In this document: piece after piece, positions 1-5,684 of the stretch | Layout: each line of letters starts with the position of its first letter | Position numbering within the stretch: position 1 is the first letter of the stretch | Assembly (NCBI GenBank): GCA_023409955.1 | Contig: JAEYQQ010000176.1 | Location: forward strand, 1 to 6,001 | Source of the DNA: Bacillota bacterium | GTDB taxonomy: Bacteria > Bacillota > Clostridia > Christensenellales > Aristaeellaceae | Direction of reading: 5' to 3' | DNA length: 6,001 nucleotides | Notes under the pieces: model-generated | What the model saw: only the letters and a program-made list of their open reading frames with translations | Database searches by the model: none | Told to the model about the DNA's origin: nothing | Position numbers and translations under genes: made by a program

Positions 1-1
1 C

Positions 2-2248
2 GGCTACCCCATTGCAAGGGTCAGTGCATTGATTGCGGTGGGCATGACGCTGGACGAAATACGCATTGCCAATACGCCTGCCAGCTTTGAGCCAACCTTG
101 GACTATGTGGTGACCAAGATCGCAAGGTTCCCCTTTGATAAATTTGACAAGGCCAACCGCCAGCTGTCCACCCAGATGAAGGCCACAGGCGAAATCATGG
201 CCATTGGCCGCACCATGGAGGAAAGCCTCCTAAAGGCGGTTCGCTCCCTGGAAGCGGGAGTCACTCACATCTGGCTCAAGAAGTTTGATCATACGCCTAC
301 CGATGATCTGCTGGCTTTAATCAAAAACCCCACCGATGAGCGGCTATATGCCATTGGTGAGCTTTTGAGGCGCGGCGAAGATCCGGCCAGAATTTGCGAT
401 AGTACGAAGATTGATTACTTCTTTATCAGTAAGATTCGAAAGATCATCGACTTTGAAAAGGAAGTCAAAAGCAATATCGGTAATATTGAGACCCTTCGGG
501 CTGCCAAGCGCATGGGCTTATCCGACGGTTACATCGGCAAGTGGTGGAAGATGACGGAATCGGACATCTACACCCTGCGTAAAAAGCATGGTGTGCTTCC
601 TGTCTACAAGATGATCGATACCTGCGCCAGCGAGTTTGATTCCTACATTCCCTACTTTTACTCCACCTATGAATCGGAGAATGAGTCCCGGGTCACTGAT
701 AAAAAGTCGGTGGTGGTACTGGGCGCCGGGCCTATCCGCATCGGCCAGGGGGTGGAGTTTGATTATTCTACAGTTCACGCCATCTGGGCCATACGGGAGG
801 CGGGATACGAGGCCATCATCATCAATAACAATCCGGAAACGGTATCCACCGATTATTCCGTCAGCGATAAACTGTACTTTGAACCCTTAACGGTGGAAGA
901 TGTTATGAACATCATCGATATGGAAAAGCCTTACGGAGTCATTGTATCCTTGGGCGGCCAGACGGCTATCAATCTGGCAGAGCGGCTGCACAACCTGGGT
1001 GTGCCCATCATCGGTACGGATGTTTCCGCAATCGAGCGGGCTGAAAACCGGGACAGCTTTGAAAAAACTATGCGGCAGCTGAACATCCCGCAGCCTCCGG
1101 GAAAGGCAGTCACCAACATCGAGGATGGGCTTGCTGCGGCCAAAGCTGTCGGCTATCCCGTCCTGGTACGCCCTTCCTACGTGCTGGGGGGCCGAGCTAT
1201 GCAGATCGTTCATGACGATGAGGGCTTGAAGCGTTATTTAAGTGAGGCGGTACTGGTTACCGAGGACCAGCCGGTGCTGGTTGACCGCTATATCTCAGGC
1301 AAGGAACTGGAGATTGACGCGGTGTGCGATGGCACCGATGTGTTCATCCCCGGCATCATGCAGCATGTAGAACGTACTGGTGTCCACTCAGGCGATTCCA
1401 TCAGCGTATACCCGCCTTTCTCTGTTAGTGAAAATGTCAAGCAGACCATTATCGATTACAGCGTGCGGCTAGGGCTAGGCATTGGCATTAAAGGCCCCTT
1501 TAATGTGCAATTTATTGTGGATGACCAGGAGCGGGTGTACGTTATCGAGGTCAACCCGCGTTCCTCCCGCACGGTGCCCTTTATCTCCAAGGTTACAGGC
1601 ATCCGCCTGGCCAACATGGCTACCAAAATTGCCCTGGGCCAGACACTTAAAATGCAAGGATTTTCCACCGGCATTGCCGAAGAAGGAAAGCGCTGGTACG
1701 TTAAGGCGCCTGTATTCTCCTTCAGCAAGCTTCGGGGTGCGGATGCATATCTTTCTCCTGAAATGAAATCCACAGGCGAAGCCATCGGTTATGACGATAC
1801 CATGAACCGGGCGCTGTACAAGGCGCTGCAGGCTGCCAACATGCGGGTGGCCAACTACGGCACGGTGCTGGCCACCATCGCCAATGAGGATAAGCAGCGG
1901 GCGCTGCCTTTGATTCGCAGGTTCTACGACCTAGGCTTTAACATTGAAGCCACGGCAGGCACAGCTGCTTTTTTGAAAGAAAACGGCATCCGCACACGCA
2001 AGCGCAAAAAGATTAGTGAGGGCAGCTGGGAGATTCTTGATTCTATGAAGCAAGGCTATGTGGCCTATGTCATCAACACCATCAGCGAGCAGGCGGGGGA
2101 AACCAACCGCCGGGATGGCTTTTTGATCCGCCGCTGGGCTGTGGAAAACAATGTAACGGTACTGACATCCCTGGATACGGCGGCAGTTCTCCTAAACGTA
2201 CTGGAAGAAATCACACTTAAAGTTTCCACCATTGACAGTAAGGAGTAA
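2..2248 (+). CDS. carB: Carbamoyl-phosphate synthase large subunit, 5'-truncated by window edge
   Basis: Makes carbamoyl phosphate from bicarbonate, ammonia delivered by the small glutaminase subunit, and two ATP; this is the first step of pyrimidine (and arginine) synthesis, in the cytoplasm. The frame is open from base 2 (GYPIARVSAL...), so the gene starts outside the window. 748 residues are visible; by comparison with the E. coli protein (about 1073) roughly 315 N-terminal residues are missing. Visible residues run from the end of the carboxyphosphate domain (TPASFEP, GEIMAIGRT), through the oligomerisation domain, to the second ATP-grasp unit: LGAGPIRIGQG near 240-250, RPSYVLGGR near 390-398, and metal/ATP ligands in IEVNPRSSR (E516, N518, R520). 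A C-terminal MGS-like allosteric domain spans about 630-748 and ends in a Bacillus-like form (RRDGFLIRRWAVEN, LTSLDTA). The stop lies inside the pyrK Shine-Dalgarno region. Pyrimidine-operon placement suggests the pyrimidine-regulated enzyme (pyrAB). Family identification is secure. Confidence 0.97.
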   Translation, partial: GYPIARVSALIAVGMTLDEIRIANTPASFEPTLDYVVTKIARFPFDKFDKANRQLSTQMKATGEIMAIGRTMEESLLKAVRSLEAGVTHIWLKKFDHTPTDDLLALIKNPTDERLYAIGELLRRGEDPARICDSTKIDYFFISKIRKIIDFEKEVKSNIGNIETLRAAKRMGLSDGYIGKWWKMTESDIYTLRKKHGVLPVYKMIDTCASEFDSYIPYFYSTYESENESRVTDKKSVVVLGAGPIRIGQGVEFDYSTVHAIWAIREAGYEAIIINNNPETVSTDYSVSDKLYFEPLTVEDVMNIIDMEKPYGVIVSLGGQTAINLAERLHNLGVPIIGTDVSAIERAENRDSFEKTMRQLNIPQPPGKAVTNIEDGLAAAKAVGYPVLVRPSYVLGGRAMQIVHDDEGLKRYLSEAVLVTEDQPVLVDRYISGKELEIDAVCDGTDVFIPGIMQHVERTGVHSGDSISVYPPFSVSENVKQTIIDYSVRLGLGIGIKGPFNVQFIVDDQERVYVIEVNPRSSRTVPFISKVTGIRLANMATKIALGQTLKMQGFSTGIAEEGKRWYVKAPVFSFSKLRGADAYLSPEMKSTGEAIGYDDTMNRALYKALQAANMRVANYGTVLATIANEDKQRALPLIRRFYDLGFNIEATAGTAAFLKENGIRTRKRKKISEGSWEILDSMKQGYVAYVINTISEQAGETNRRDGFLIRRWAVENNVTVLTSLDTAAVLLNVLEEITLKVSTIDSKE

Positions 2249-2251
2249 CAA

Positions 2252-2980
2252 ATGATAACACAAAGCATTTTTGAGGTAACAAAGAACCATTGCATTGCAA
2301 AGGACGTATGGGAAGCGACACTTGTTGGTGATACCTCCTCCATCAAGCATCCCGGCCAGTTTGTGGATGTGCATTTCGACGGCCTGTTTTTGCGTCGGCC
2401 TATCAGCATCTGCACCTGGGATAAAACATCCATGCGGCTGATCTACAAAGTCATGGGCAAGGGCACCGCTTACCTGTCGCACCTTCATGAAGGCGACAAG
2501 CTGGATATACTGGCCGGCCTTGGCAACGGCTTTTCTGTTGCTCCGGCTCGGGGCAAACGCATTGCCATCATCGGCGGCGGCGTAGGCGTACCCCCTTTGT
2601 ACGGGCTCATGGAACGCTTGCAGGGTGAGGATGTTACCTGTGTTTTGGGCTTTAACACGTCGGCAGACGCTTTTTATCAAAAGGAGTTTGAGGATTTAGG
2701 AGCCAAGGTCACTGTGACCACGGTAGATGGGAGCCTGGGGATGAAGGGCTTTGTCACCGATGCCTTAAAGCAGATGGCGTATGATTACTACTTTGCCTGC
2801 GGGCCCATGCCCATGCTCAAGGCAGTGCATGGCCTAAATAAGCAGGGCCAGCTTTCTTTGGAAGCCCGCATGGGCTGTGGCTTTGGGGTGTGCATGAGCT
2901 GCTCCTGTCAAATGATGACGGGCATGAAGCGCATCTGCCTGGAAGGCCCGGTCTTTTTAAGCGAGGAGGTAAAGCTATGA
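2252..2980 (+). CDS. pyrK: Dihydroorotate dehydrogenase B, electron transfer subunit (FAD, 2Fe-2S)
   Basis: Ferredoxin-reductase-like subunit that moves electrons from the FMN of PyrD through a 2Fe-2S cluster and FAD to NAD+. It has 242 residues, close to the family norm. The flavin domain contains LRRPISI (residues 47-53), the usual FAD-binding RxPxS-type motif. The nucleotide-binding domain has IIGGGVGVPPLY (106-117) and ACGPMPML (182-189). The C-terminal cluster motif uses C209, C214, C217 and C229 (C-x4-C-x2-C-x11-C) within MGCGFGVCMSC...CLEGPVF; C219 is an additional cysteine. The ATG sits 3 nt after the carB stop, with AGGAG at 2241-2245 (6 nt upstream) overlapping the end of carB. The stop overlaps the pyrD start by 4 nt (ATGA), consistent with coupled translation of two proteins that form one heterotetramer. 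Together with PyrD this marks the class 1B enzyme. Confidence 0.96.
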   Translation: MITQSIFEVTKNHCIAKDVWEATLVGDTSSIKHPGQFVDVHFDGLFLRRPISICTWDKTSMRLIYKVMGKGTAYLSHLHEGDKLDILAGLGNGFSVAPARGKRIAIIGGGVGVPPLYGLMERLQGEDVTCVLGFNTSADAFYQKEFEDLGAKVTVTTVDGSLGMKGFVTDALKQMAYDYYFACGPMPMLKAVHGLNKQGQLSLEARMGCGFGVCMSCSCQMMTGMKRICLEGPVFLSEEVKL

Positions 2981-3891
2981 ACAGGCTTCAAACAAAGCTT
3001 GGTGATATTACCCTTCAAAACCCTGTAATCCCAGCCAGCGGCACCTTTGCCTATGGTTATGAAATGTCGAGATTTTTTGATATCAACGTTCTGGGCGGCA
3101 TCGCTGTCAAGGCTGCGACAGAAGAACCTCGCTGCGGGAATCCCCTGCCCAGGGTGGCTGAGTGCCGGGAGGGTATGCTCAATGCCATCGGCTTGCAAAA
3201 CCCCGGCGTGAAAGCCATTGCAGAGCAGGAACTGCCCCGTCTTAAGCGGCTATACAAGGGCGTGGTTATAGCCAATGTTGCAGGCTTTTCTCTTGGGGAA
3301 TATGAAGCAGTAGCATCTGCGCTGGACCAGGCGGAAGGTGTAGATATTCTGGAAATTAACATCTCCTGTCCCAATGTGCAGCATGGCGGCATGGCCTTTG
3401 GTGTAACAGAAGAAGGTGCGGCATCTGTTTGCCGGGCGGTGAAGGCGGTTACGAAAAAGCCTGTGTATATGAAGCTTTCGCCCAATGTAACGGACATTGC
3501 ACAGATCGCCAAGGCATGTGAAGCTGCGGGAGCCGATGGGCTCACCATGATCAATACATTGCTTGGCATGGTGGTAGATACCCGCACCGGGCGGCCCATT
3601 GTATCCACCAAAATGGCCGGTTTCTCCGGTCCGGCCATCAAGCCAGTAGCCATGCGCATGATCTATCAGGCATATGAAGCGGTCAAAATTCCAATTATCG
3701 GTGTGGGTGGCGTCACCTGTGCCGATGATGTAATCGAAATGATGTCTGTTGGCGCATCCGCTGTGCAGGTAGGCTCCCAGACCCTGGTGGATCCGTGGGC
3801 ATGCAAAAAAATAGTAGATGAGCTGCCGGAGCGGATGGACAAATTCGGTATCGAAGCATTATCCGCAATCATCGGGAGGTCGCACCAATGA
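2977..3891 (+). CDS. pyrD: Dihydroorotate dehydrogenase B, catalytic subunit (class 1B)
   Basis: FMN-containing TIM-barrel enzyme that oxidises dihydroorotate to orotate; with PyrK it uses NAD+ as acceptor and is cytosolic. 304 residues from the ATG at 2977, the usual length. An in-frame ATG at 2890 would extend it 29 residues into pyrK, but 2977 is preferred because GAGGAGGT (2963-2970) stands 6 nt upstream and the product then starts MNRLQTKLGDITLQNPVIPASGTF, as the family does. Visible motifs: SGTFAYG (21-27), a lysine in AVKAATEEPR (K45), NAIGLQNPG (69-77), and the active-site cysteine C131 in NISCPN, where class 1 enzymes carry Cys and class 2 Ser. Phosphate-binding glycines of FMN are in GVGGV (242-246) and VGS (265-267). 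Overlaps pyrK and pyrF by 4 nt each. Class 1B rather than 1A is supported by the adjacent pyrK. Confidence 0.97.
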   Translation: MNRLQTKLGDITLQNPVIPASGTFAYGYEMSRFFDINVLGGIAVKAATEEPRCGNPLPRVAECREGMLNAIGLQNPGVKAIAEQELPRLKRLYKGVVIANVAGFSLGEYEAVASALDQAEGVDILEINISCPNVQHGGMAFGVTEEGAASVCRAVKAVTKKPVYMKLSPNVTDIAQIAKACEAAGADGLTMINTLLGMVVDTRTGRPIVSTKMAGFSGPAIKPVAMRMIYQAYEAVKIPIIGVGGVTCADDVIEMMSVGASAVQVGSQTLVDPWACKKIVDELPERMDKFGIEALSAIIGRSHQ

Positions 3892-4613
3892 AAGATGTCA
3901 TTATCGCCTGTGACTTTGCAGGCAGGCAGGAGACAACGGCATTCTTATCTGGCTTTGCAGGAGAAAGCCCCTTTCTCAAAATCGGTATGGAGCTGTATTA
4001 TGGAGAAGGGCCGGACATTGTTCGAGAAATAAAAGGCCGGGGCTTTTCGGTGTTTCTGGATTTAAAACTCCATGACATTCCCAATACGGTGAAAAAGGCT
4101 ATGACCAACCTGGCCAGACTGGGTGTTGATATGGTAAACGTTCATGCCGCTGGTACCAGGGCCATGATGGAGGCTGCCAGAGAAGGGCTGTATGCCGGGT
4201 CTGCACCAGGAAAGAGGATTCAATTGATCGCTGTGACCCAATTGACCAGCACATCGGAAACAGTGATGCAAAGCGAACTTTTGATTGGCAGTAGCCTTGC
4301 GGATACGGTGGCGGCATACGCTCAAAATGCCAAGGCTGCCAGTCTTGACGGAGTGGTATGCTCGCCCCTTGAAACAAGGCTGGTGAAGAATGCCTGCGGA
4401 GACGATTTCCTTACAGTGACGCCAGGTATCCGCTATCCTGAAGGAAACATGGATGATCAAAAGCGGGTAACCTCGCCTCAGAAAGCCAGGGAATTGGGTT
4501 CTGATTTTATTGTGGTGGGCCGGCCCATTACCGGGACGAATGATCCCAAGGCTGGCTGGTTGAAGGTCAGGGAAGATTTTCGGGGGTCAGGGAACATCTT
4601 CTGTAAAGGCTAA
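3888..4613 (+). CDS. pyrF: Orotidine 5'-phosphate decarboxylase
   Basis: Decarboxylates OMP to UMP, the last step of the pathway, without a cofactor. 241 residues, near the Bacillus length. The catalytic D-x-K-x-x-D signature is D58, K60, D63 in FLDLKLHDIPNTV, with the partner lysine K31 in FLKIGMEL. The phosphate/substrate end of the barrel shows TPGIR (178-182) and GRPITG (211-216). Start ATG 3888 has GGGAGGT at 3874-3880, 7 nt upstream, and overlaps the pyrD stop as ATGA. The last 13 or so residues (after LKVRED) come from an imperfect 20-nt tandem duplication and look frame-shifted relative to a simpler ancestral ending; they lie beyond all catalytic motifs, so activity should be unaffected. 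It is the last gene before the 302-bp repeat-bearing gap. Confidence 0.96.
   Translation: MKDVIIACDFAGRQETTAFLSGFAGESPFLKIGMELYYGEGPDIVREIKGRGFSVFLDLKLHDIPNTVKKAMTNLARLGVDMVNVHAAGTRAMMEAAREGLYAGSAPGKRIQLIAVTQLTSTSETVMQSELLIGSSLADTVAAYAQNAKAASLDGVVCSPLETRLVKNACGDDFLTVTPGIRYPEGNMDDQKRVTSPQKARELGSDFIVVGRPITGTNDPKAGWLKVREDFRGSGNIFCKG
4565..4601 (+). repeat. Imperfect tandem duplication at the 3' end of pyrF
   Basis: Bases 4565-4581 and 4585-4601 match at 15 of 17 positions (both begin GGTCAGGGAA), with a period of 20 nt. Because 20 is not a multiple of three, the second copy is read in a different frame by pyrF. Read in the frame used for copy 1 (V-R-E-D-F), copy 2 would give V-R-E-H-L-L followed by TAA at 4604-4606. 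The actual frame runs past this to TAA at 4611-4613. Confidence 0.8.
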
Positions 4614-4645
4614 AAATCGCCAAAGCTATTAGGATAGTAAAAGAA

Positions 4646-4710
4646 ATGATATCCGAAGGTATCCAAAGGGCGACCGGAATGCCCTTTGGCCACATCCGCA
4701 GATGCGAAAC
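4646..4710 (+). repeat. 65-bp direct repeat, copy A, with 9-bp hairpin
   Basis: Matches copy B at 62 of 65 positions, offset by 169 bp. Contains a perfect inverted repeat CCAAAGGGC (4663-4671) / GCCCTTTGG (4681-4689) around a 9-nt loop GACCGGAAT, and a smaller CATC-CGCA-GATG hairpin at 4693-4704. The edges are sharp: similarity between copies stops at ATGATATCCG on the left and GATGCGAAAC on the right. No terminal inverted repeats or target duplication are evident. It resembles REP/BIME-type dispersed palindromic repeats in size and structure, but I do not recognise the family. Confidence 0.85.
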
Positions 4711-4749
4711 CTCTCTTAATGAATCATCACATACTTATCGTAAACATAA

Positions 4750-4783
4750 CTTCCATCGGCCCCAGGGATATGGCCGATGGGAG
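4750..4783 (+). other. Central stem-loop between the two 65-bp repeats
   Basis: CCATCGGCC (4753-4761) pairs perfectly with GGCCGATGG (4772-4780) around a 10-nt loop CCAGGGATAT. The stem extends outward by a T.G wobble, a T-A and a C-G pair to 4750/4783, giving 12 pairs. It is the most stable-looking structure in the gap. No T-tract follows, so it is not a terminator. The loop does not fit the PyrR-binding consensus I know (UCCNGNGAGG). Confidence 0.75.
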
Positions 4784-4814
4784 AACCCCCATCCTCTCAT
4801 AGAAAATCCCCATG

Positions 4815-4879
4815 ATGATATCCGAAGGTTTCCAAAGGGCGACCGGAAAGCCCTTTGGTCACATCCGCAGATGCGAAAC
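4815..4879 (+). repeat. 65-bp direct repeat, copy B, with 9-bp hairpin
   Basis: Second copy, differing from copy A at repeat positions 16, 35 and 45 only. The 9-bp stem is intact: CCAAAGGGC (4832-4840) / GCCCTTTGG (4850-4858), loop GACCGGAAA. All three differences lie outside the stem arms. The copy ends 22 nt before the pyrE Shine-Dalgarno sequence. The offset of 169 bp puts the two copies in different reading frames, which argues for a DNA or RNA level element rather than a protein repeat. Confidence 0.85.
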
Positions 4880-4901
4880 TTGCCCAAATAAACGCAAAAA
4901 G

Positions 4902-4907
4902 AAGGGA
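4902..4907 (+). promoter_or_regulatory. pyrE ribosome binding site (decides the start codon)
   Basis: AAGGGA ends 8 nt before the ATG at 4916, a normal spacing. The other in-frame ATG at 4907 overlaps this motif and has no room for a Shine-Dalgarno interaction, so 4916 is the likely start. This shows that pyrE initiates independently rather than by coupling to pyrF. Confidence 0.7.
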
Positions 4908-4915
4908 TGAAACCC

Positions 4916-5548
4916 ATGAAAAAGAAAATCGCCCGTTTGCTTTTAAAAATCGAAGCTGTATTCCTAAGGCCAGAGGACCCTTTCACCTGGGCCAGCGGCA
5001 TCAAATCACCCATTTACTGTGACAACCGACTGATTTTATCATATCCTGAAGCCCGCAAGCAGGTGGAAGCAGGTCTGGCTGCACTTATCCGAAAGCATTA
5101 TCCTGACTGTGAGCTGGTAGCAGGCACATCCACCGCCGGCATCCCTCATGCCGCCTTGGTGGCGGATATTCTGGAACTGCCCATGGCCTATGTCCGGGGC
5201 TCCGCCAAGGGTCATGGCCGCAACAACCGTATTGAGGGCAAGGTGATTATGGGGCAAAAAGTGGTTGTGGTGGAGGACCTTATCTCCACCGGTGGCTCTG
5301 TGGTGGATGTGGTGGATGCCCTTCGGGAGGCCGGTGCCGACGTACTAGGCATTGCTTCCATATTCACCTACGGTATGCAAAAGGGCATTGATAGGCTGAA
5401 GGAAGCCAATGTGCAAAACAAGTCTCTGACCAACTTCATGACTCTGGCCGAAGTAGCTGCCGAGGAAGGATATATATCCGAAAAAGATATTGCAAGGCTG
5501 GAGGCCTTCCAGAATAATCCTTCTGATGAAAGCTGGATGTTGAAATAG
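4916..5548 (+). CDS. pyrE: Orotate phosphoribosyltransferase
   Basis: Transfers phosphoribose from PRPP to orotate, making OMP for PyrF; a cytoplasmic Mg-dependent dimer in this family. 210 residues from ATG 4916, a usual length; ATG 4907 would add MKP but sits on the ribosome binding site. N-terminal orotate-side residues are in FTWASGIKSPIYCDNR (23-38). The catalytic flexible loop is YVRGSAKGHGRNNRIEG (92-108), with R94, K98 and H100 in the family pattern. The PRPP-binding motif is VVVVEDLISTGGS (116-128), with the acidic pair E120-D121. It is the last gene of the operon, as in B. subtilis, but is separated from pyrF by 302 bp that contain two repeats. The intrinsic terminator begins about 50 nt after the stop. 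Confidence 0.97.
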   Translation: MKKKIARLLLKIEAVFLRPEDPFTWASGIKSPIYCDNRLILSYPEARKQVEAGLAALIRKHYPDCELVAGTSTAGIPHAALVADILELPMAYVRGSAKGHGRNNRIEGKVIMGQKVVVVEDLISTGGSVVDVVDALREAGADVLGIASIFTYGMQKGIDRLKEANVQNKSLTNFMTLAEVAAEEGYISEKDIARLEAFQNNPSDESWMLK

Positions 5549-5599
5549 TGCTCATTAAGCATAATTAAAACCCTTTATGAACATTTAGTATTGTTTACC

Positions 5600-5630
5600 G
5601 CCCGGCAAATCCTATTTGCCGGGTCTTTTT
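5600..5630 (+). terminator. Rho-independent terminator of the pyr operon
   Basis: A perfect 10-bp stem CCCGGCAAAT (5601-5610) / ATTTGCCGGG (5614-5623) with a CCT loop, extendable by a G.T wobble (5600/5624), runs straight into TCTTTTT (5624-5630). It lies 52 nt after the pyrE stop in an A/T-rich spacer and separates the operon from the downstream lipoprotein gene. Confidence 0.93.
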
Positions 5631-5670
5631 GTGTGTAAACTCCCTGTGTTTTGGAGAAAATGTGATGGCA

Positions 5671-5677
5671 GAGGAGG
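5671..5677 (+). promoter_or_regulatory. Ribosome binding site of the lipoprotein gene
   Basis: GAGGAGG, 7 nt before the ATG at 5685. A strong consensus Shine-Dalgarno that fixes this start; the next in-frame ATG codons lie inside the signal peptide. Confidence 0.85.
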
Positions 5678-5684
5678 ATGTTCT

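Larger units (their letters stand above)
4614..4915 (+). other. Non-coding repeat/hairpin-bearing gap between pyrF and pyrE
   Basis: 302 bp without a convincing gene, in an operon where the upstream joints are a 3-nt gap and two 4-nt overlaps. It contains repeat copy A (4646-4710), a central hairpin (4750-4783), repeat copy B (4815-4879) and the pyrE ribosome binding site. None of the three hairpins is followed by a T-run, so they do not look like intrinsic terminators, and I see no strong sigma-A promoter for pyrE. The stretch is presumably transcribed as part of the pyr mRNA. Confidence 0.85.

Noticed and set aside
887..1213. Minus-strand open frames across carB, pyrK, pyrD, pyrF and pyrE
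   Set aside because: They are antisense shadows of strongly conserved + strand genes, without protein family features of their own.
2890..2976. Upstream ATG for pyrD at 2890
   Set aside because: It would add 29 residues encoded inside the conserved pyrK iron-sulfur region in another frame, with no family support. ATG 2977 has an ideal ribosome binding site.
4663..4689. Copy A hairpin as an intrinsic terminator after pyrF
   Set aside because: The stem is followed by CCACATCCG rather than a T-run. The same holds for copy B and the central hairpin.
4750..4783. PyrR-binding attenuator between pyrF and pyrE
   Set aside because: The loop CCAGGGATAT does not match the UCCNGNGAGG type consensus, and there is no terminator/antiterminator pair with a T-tract.
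4646..4879. CRISPR array
   Set aside because: There are only two copies, each 65 bp, the spacing is 104 bp and no cas genes are present. The structure fits a palindromic repeat element better.
4646..4879. MITE or insertion sequence remnant with terminal inverted repeats
   Set aside because: The outer ends (ATGATATCCG and GATGCGAAAC) are not inverted repeats of each other and no target-site duplication is visible, so a mobile-element call is not supported.
4646..4891. An 81-codon open frame covering both 65-bp repeats in the pyrF-pyrE gap
   Set aside because: It has no Shine-Dalgarno sequence and resembles no protein I know. The two repeat copies are read in different frames within it (offset 169), so the conservation is at nucleotide level. 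I treat it as chance.
5549..5684. Sigma-A promoter for the lipoprotein gene
   Set aside because: The region is A/T-rich in part, but no pair of -35 and -10 boxes with proper spacing stood out well enough to annotate.
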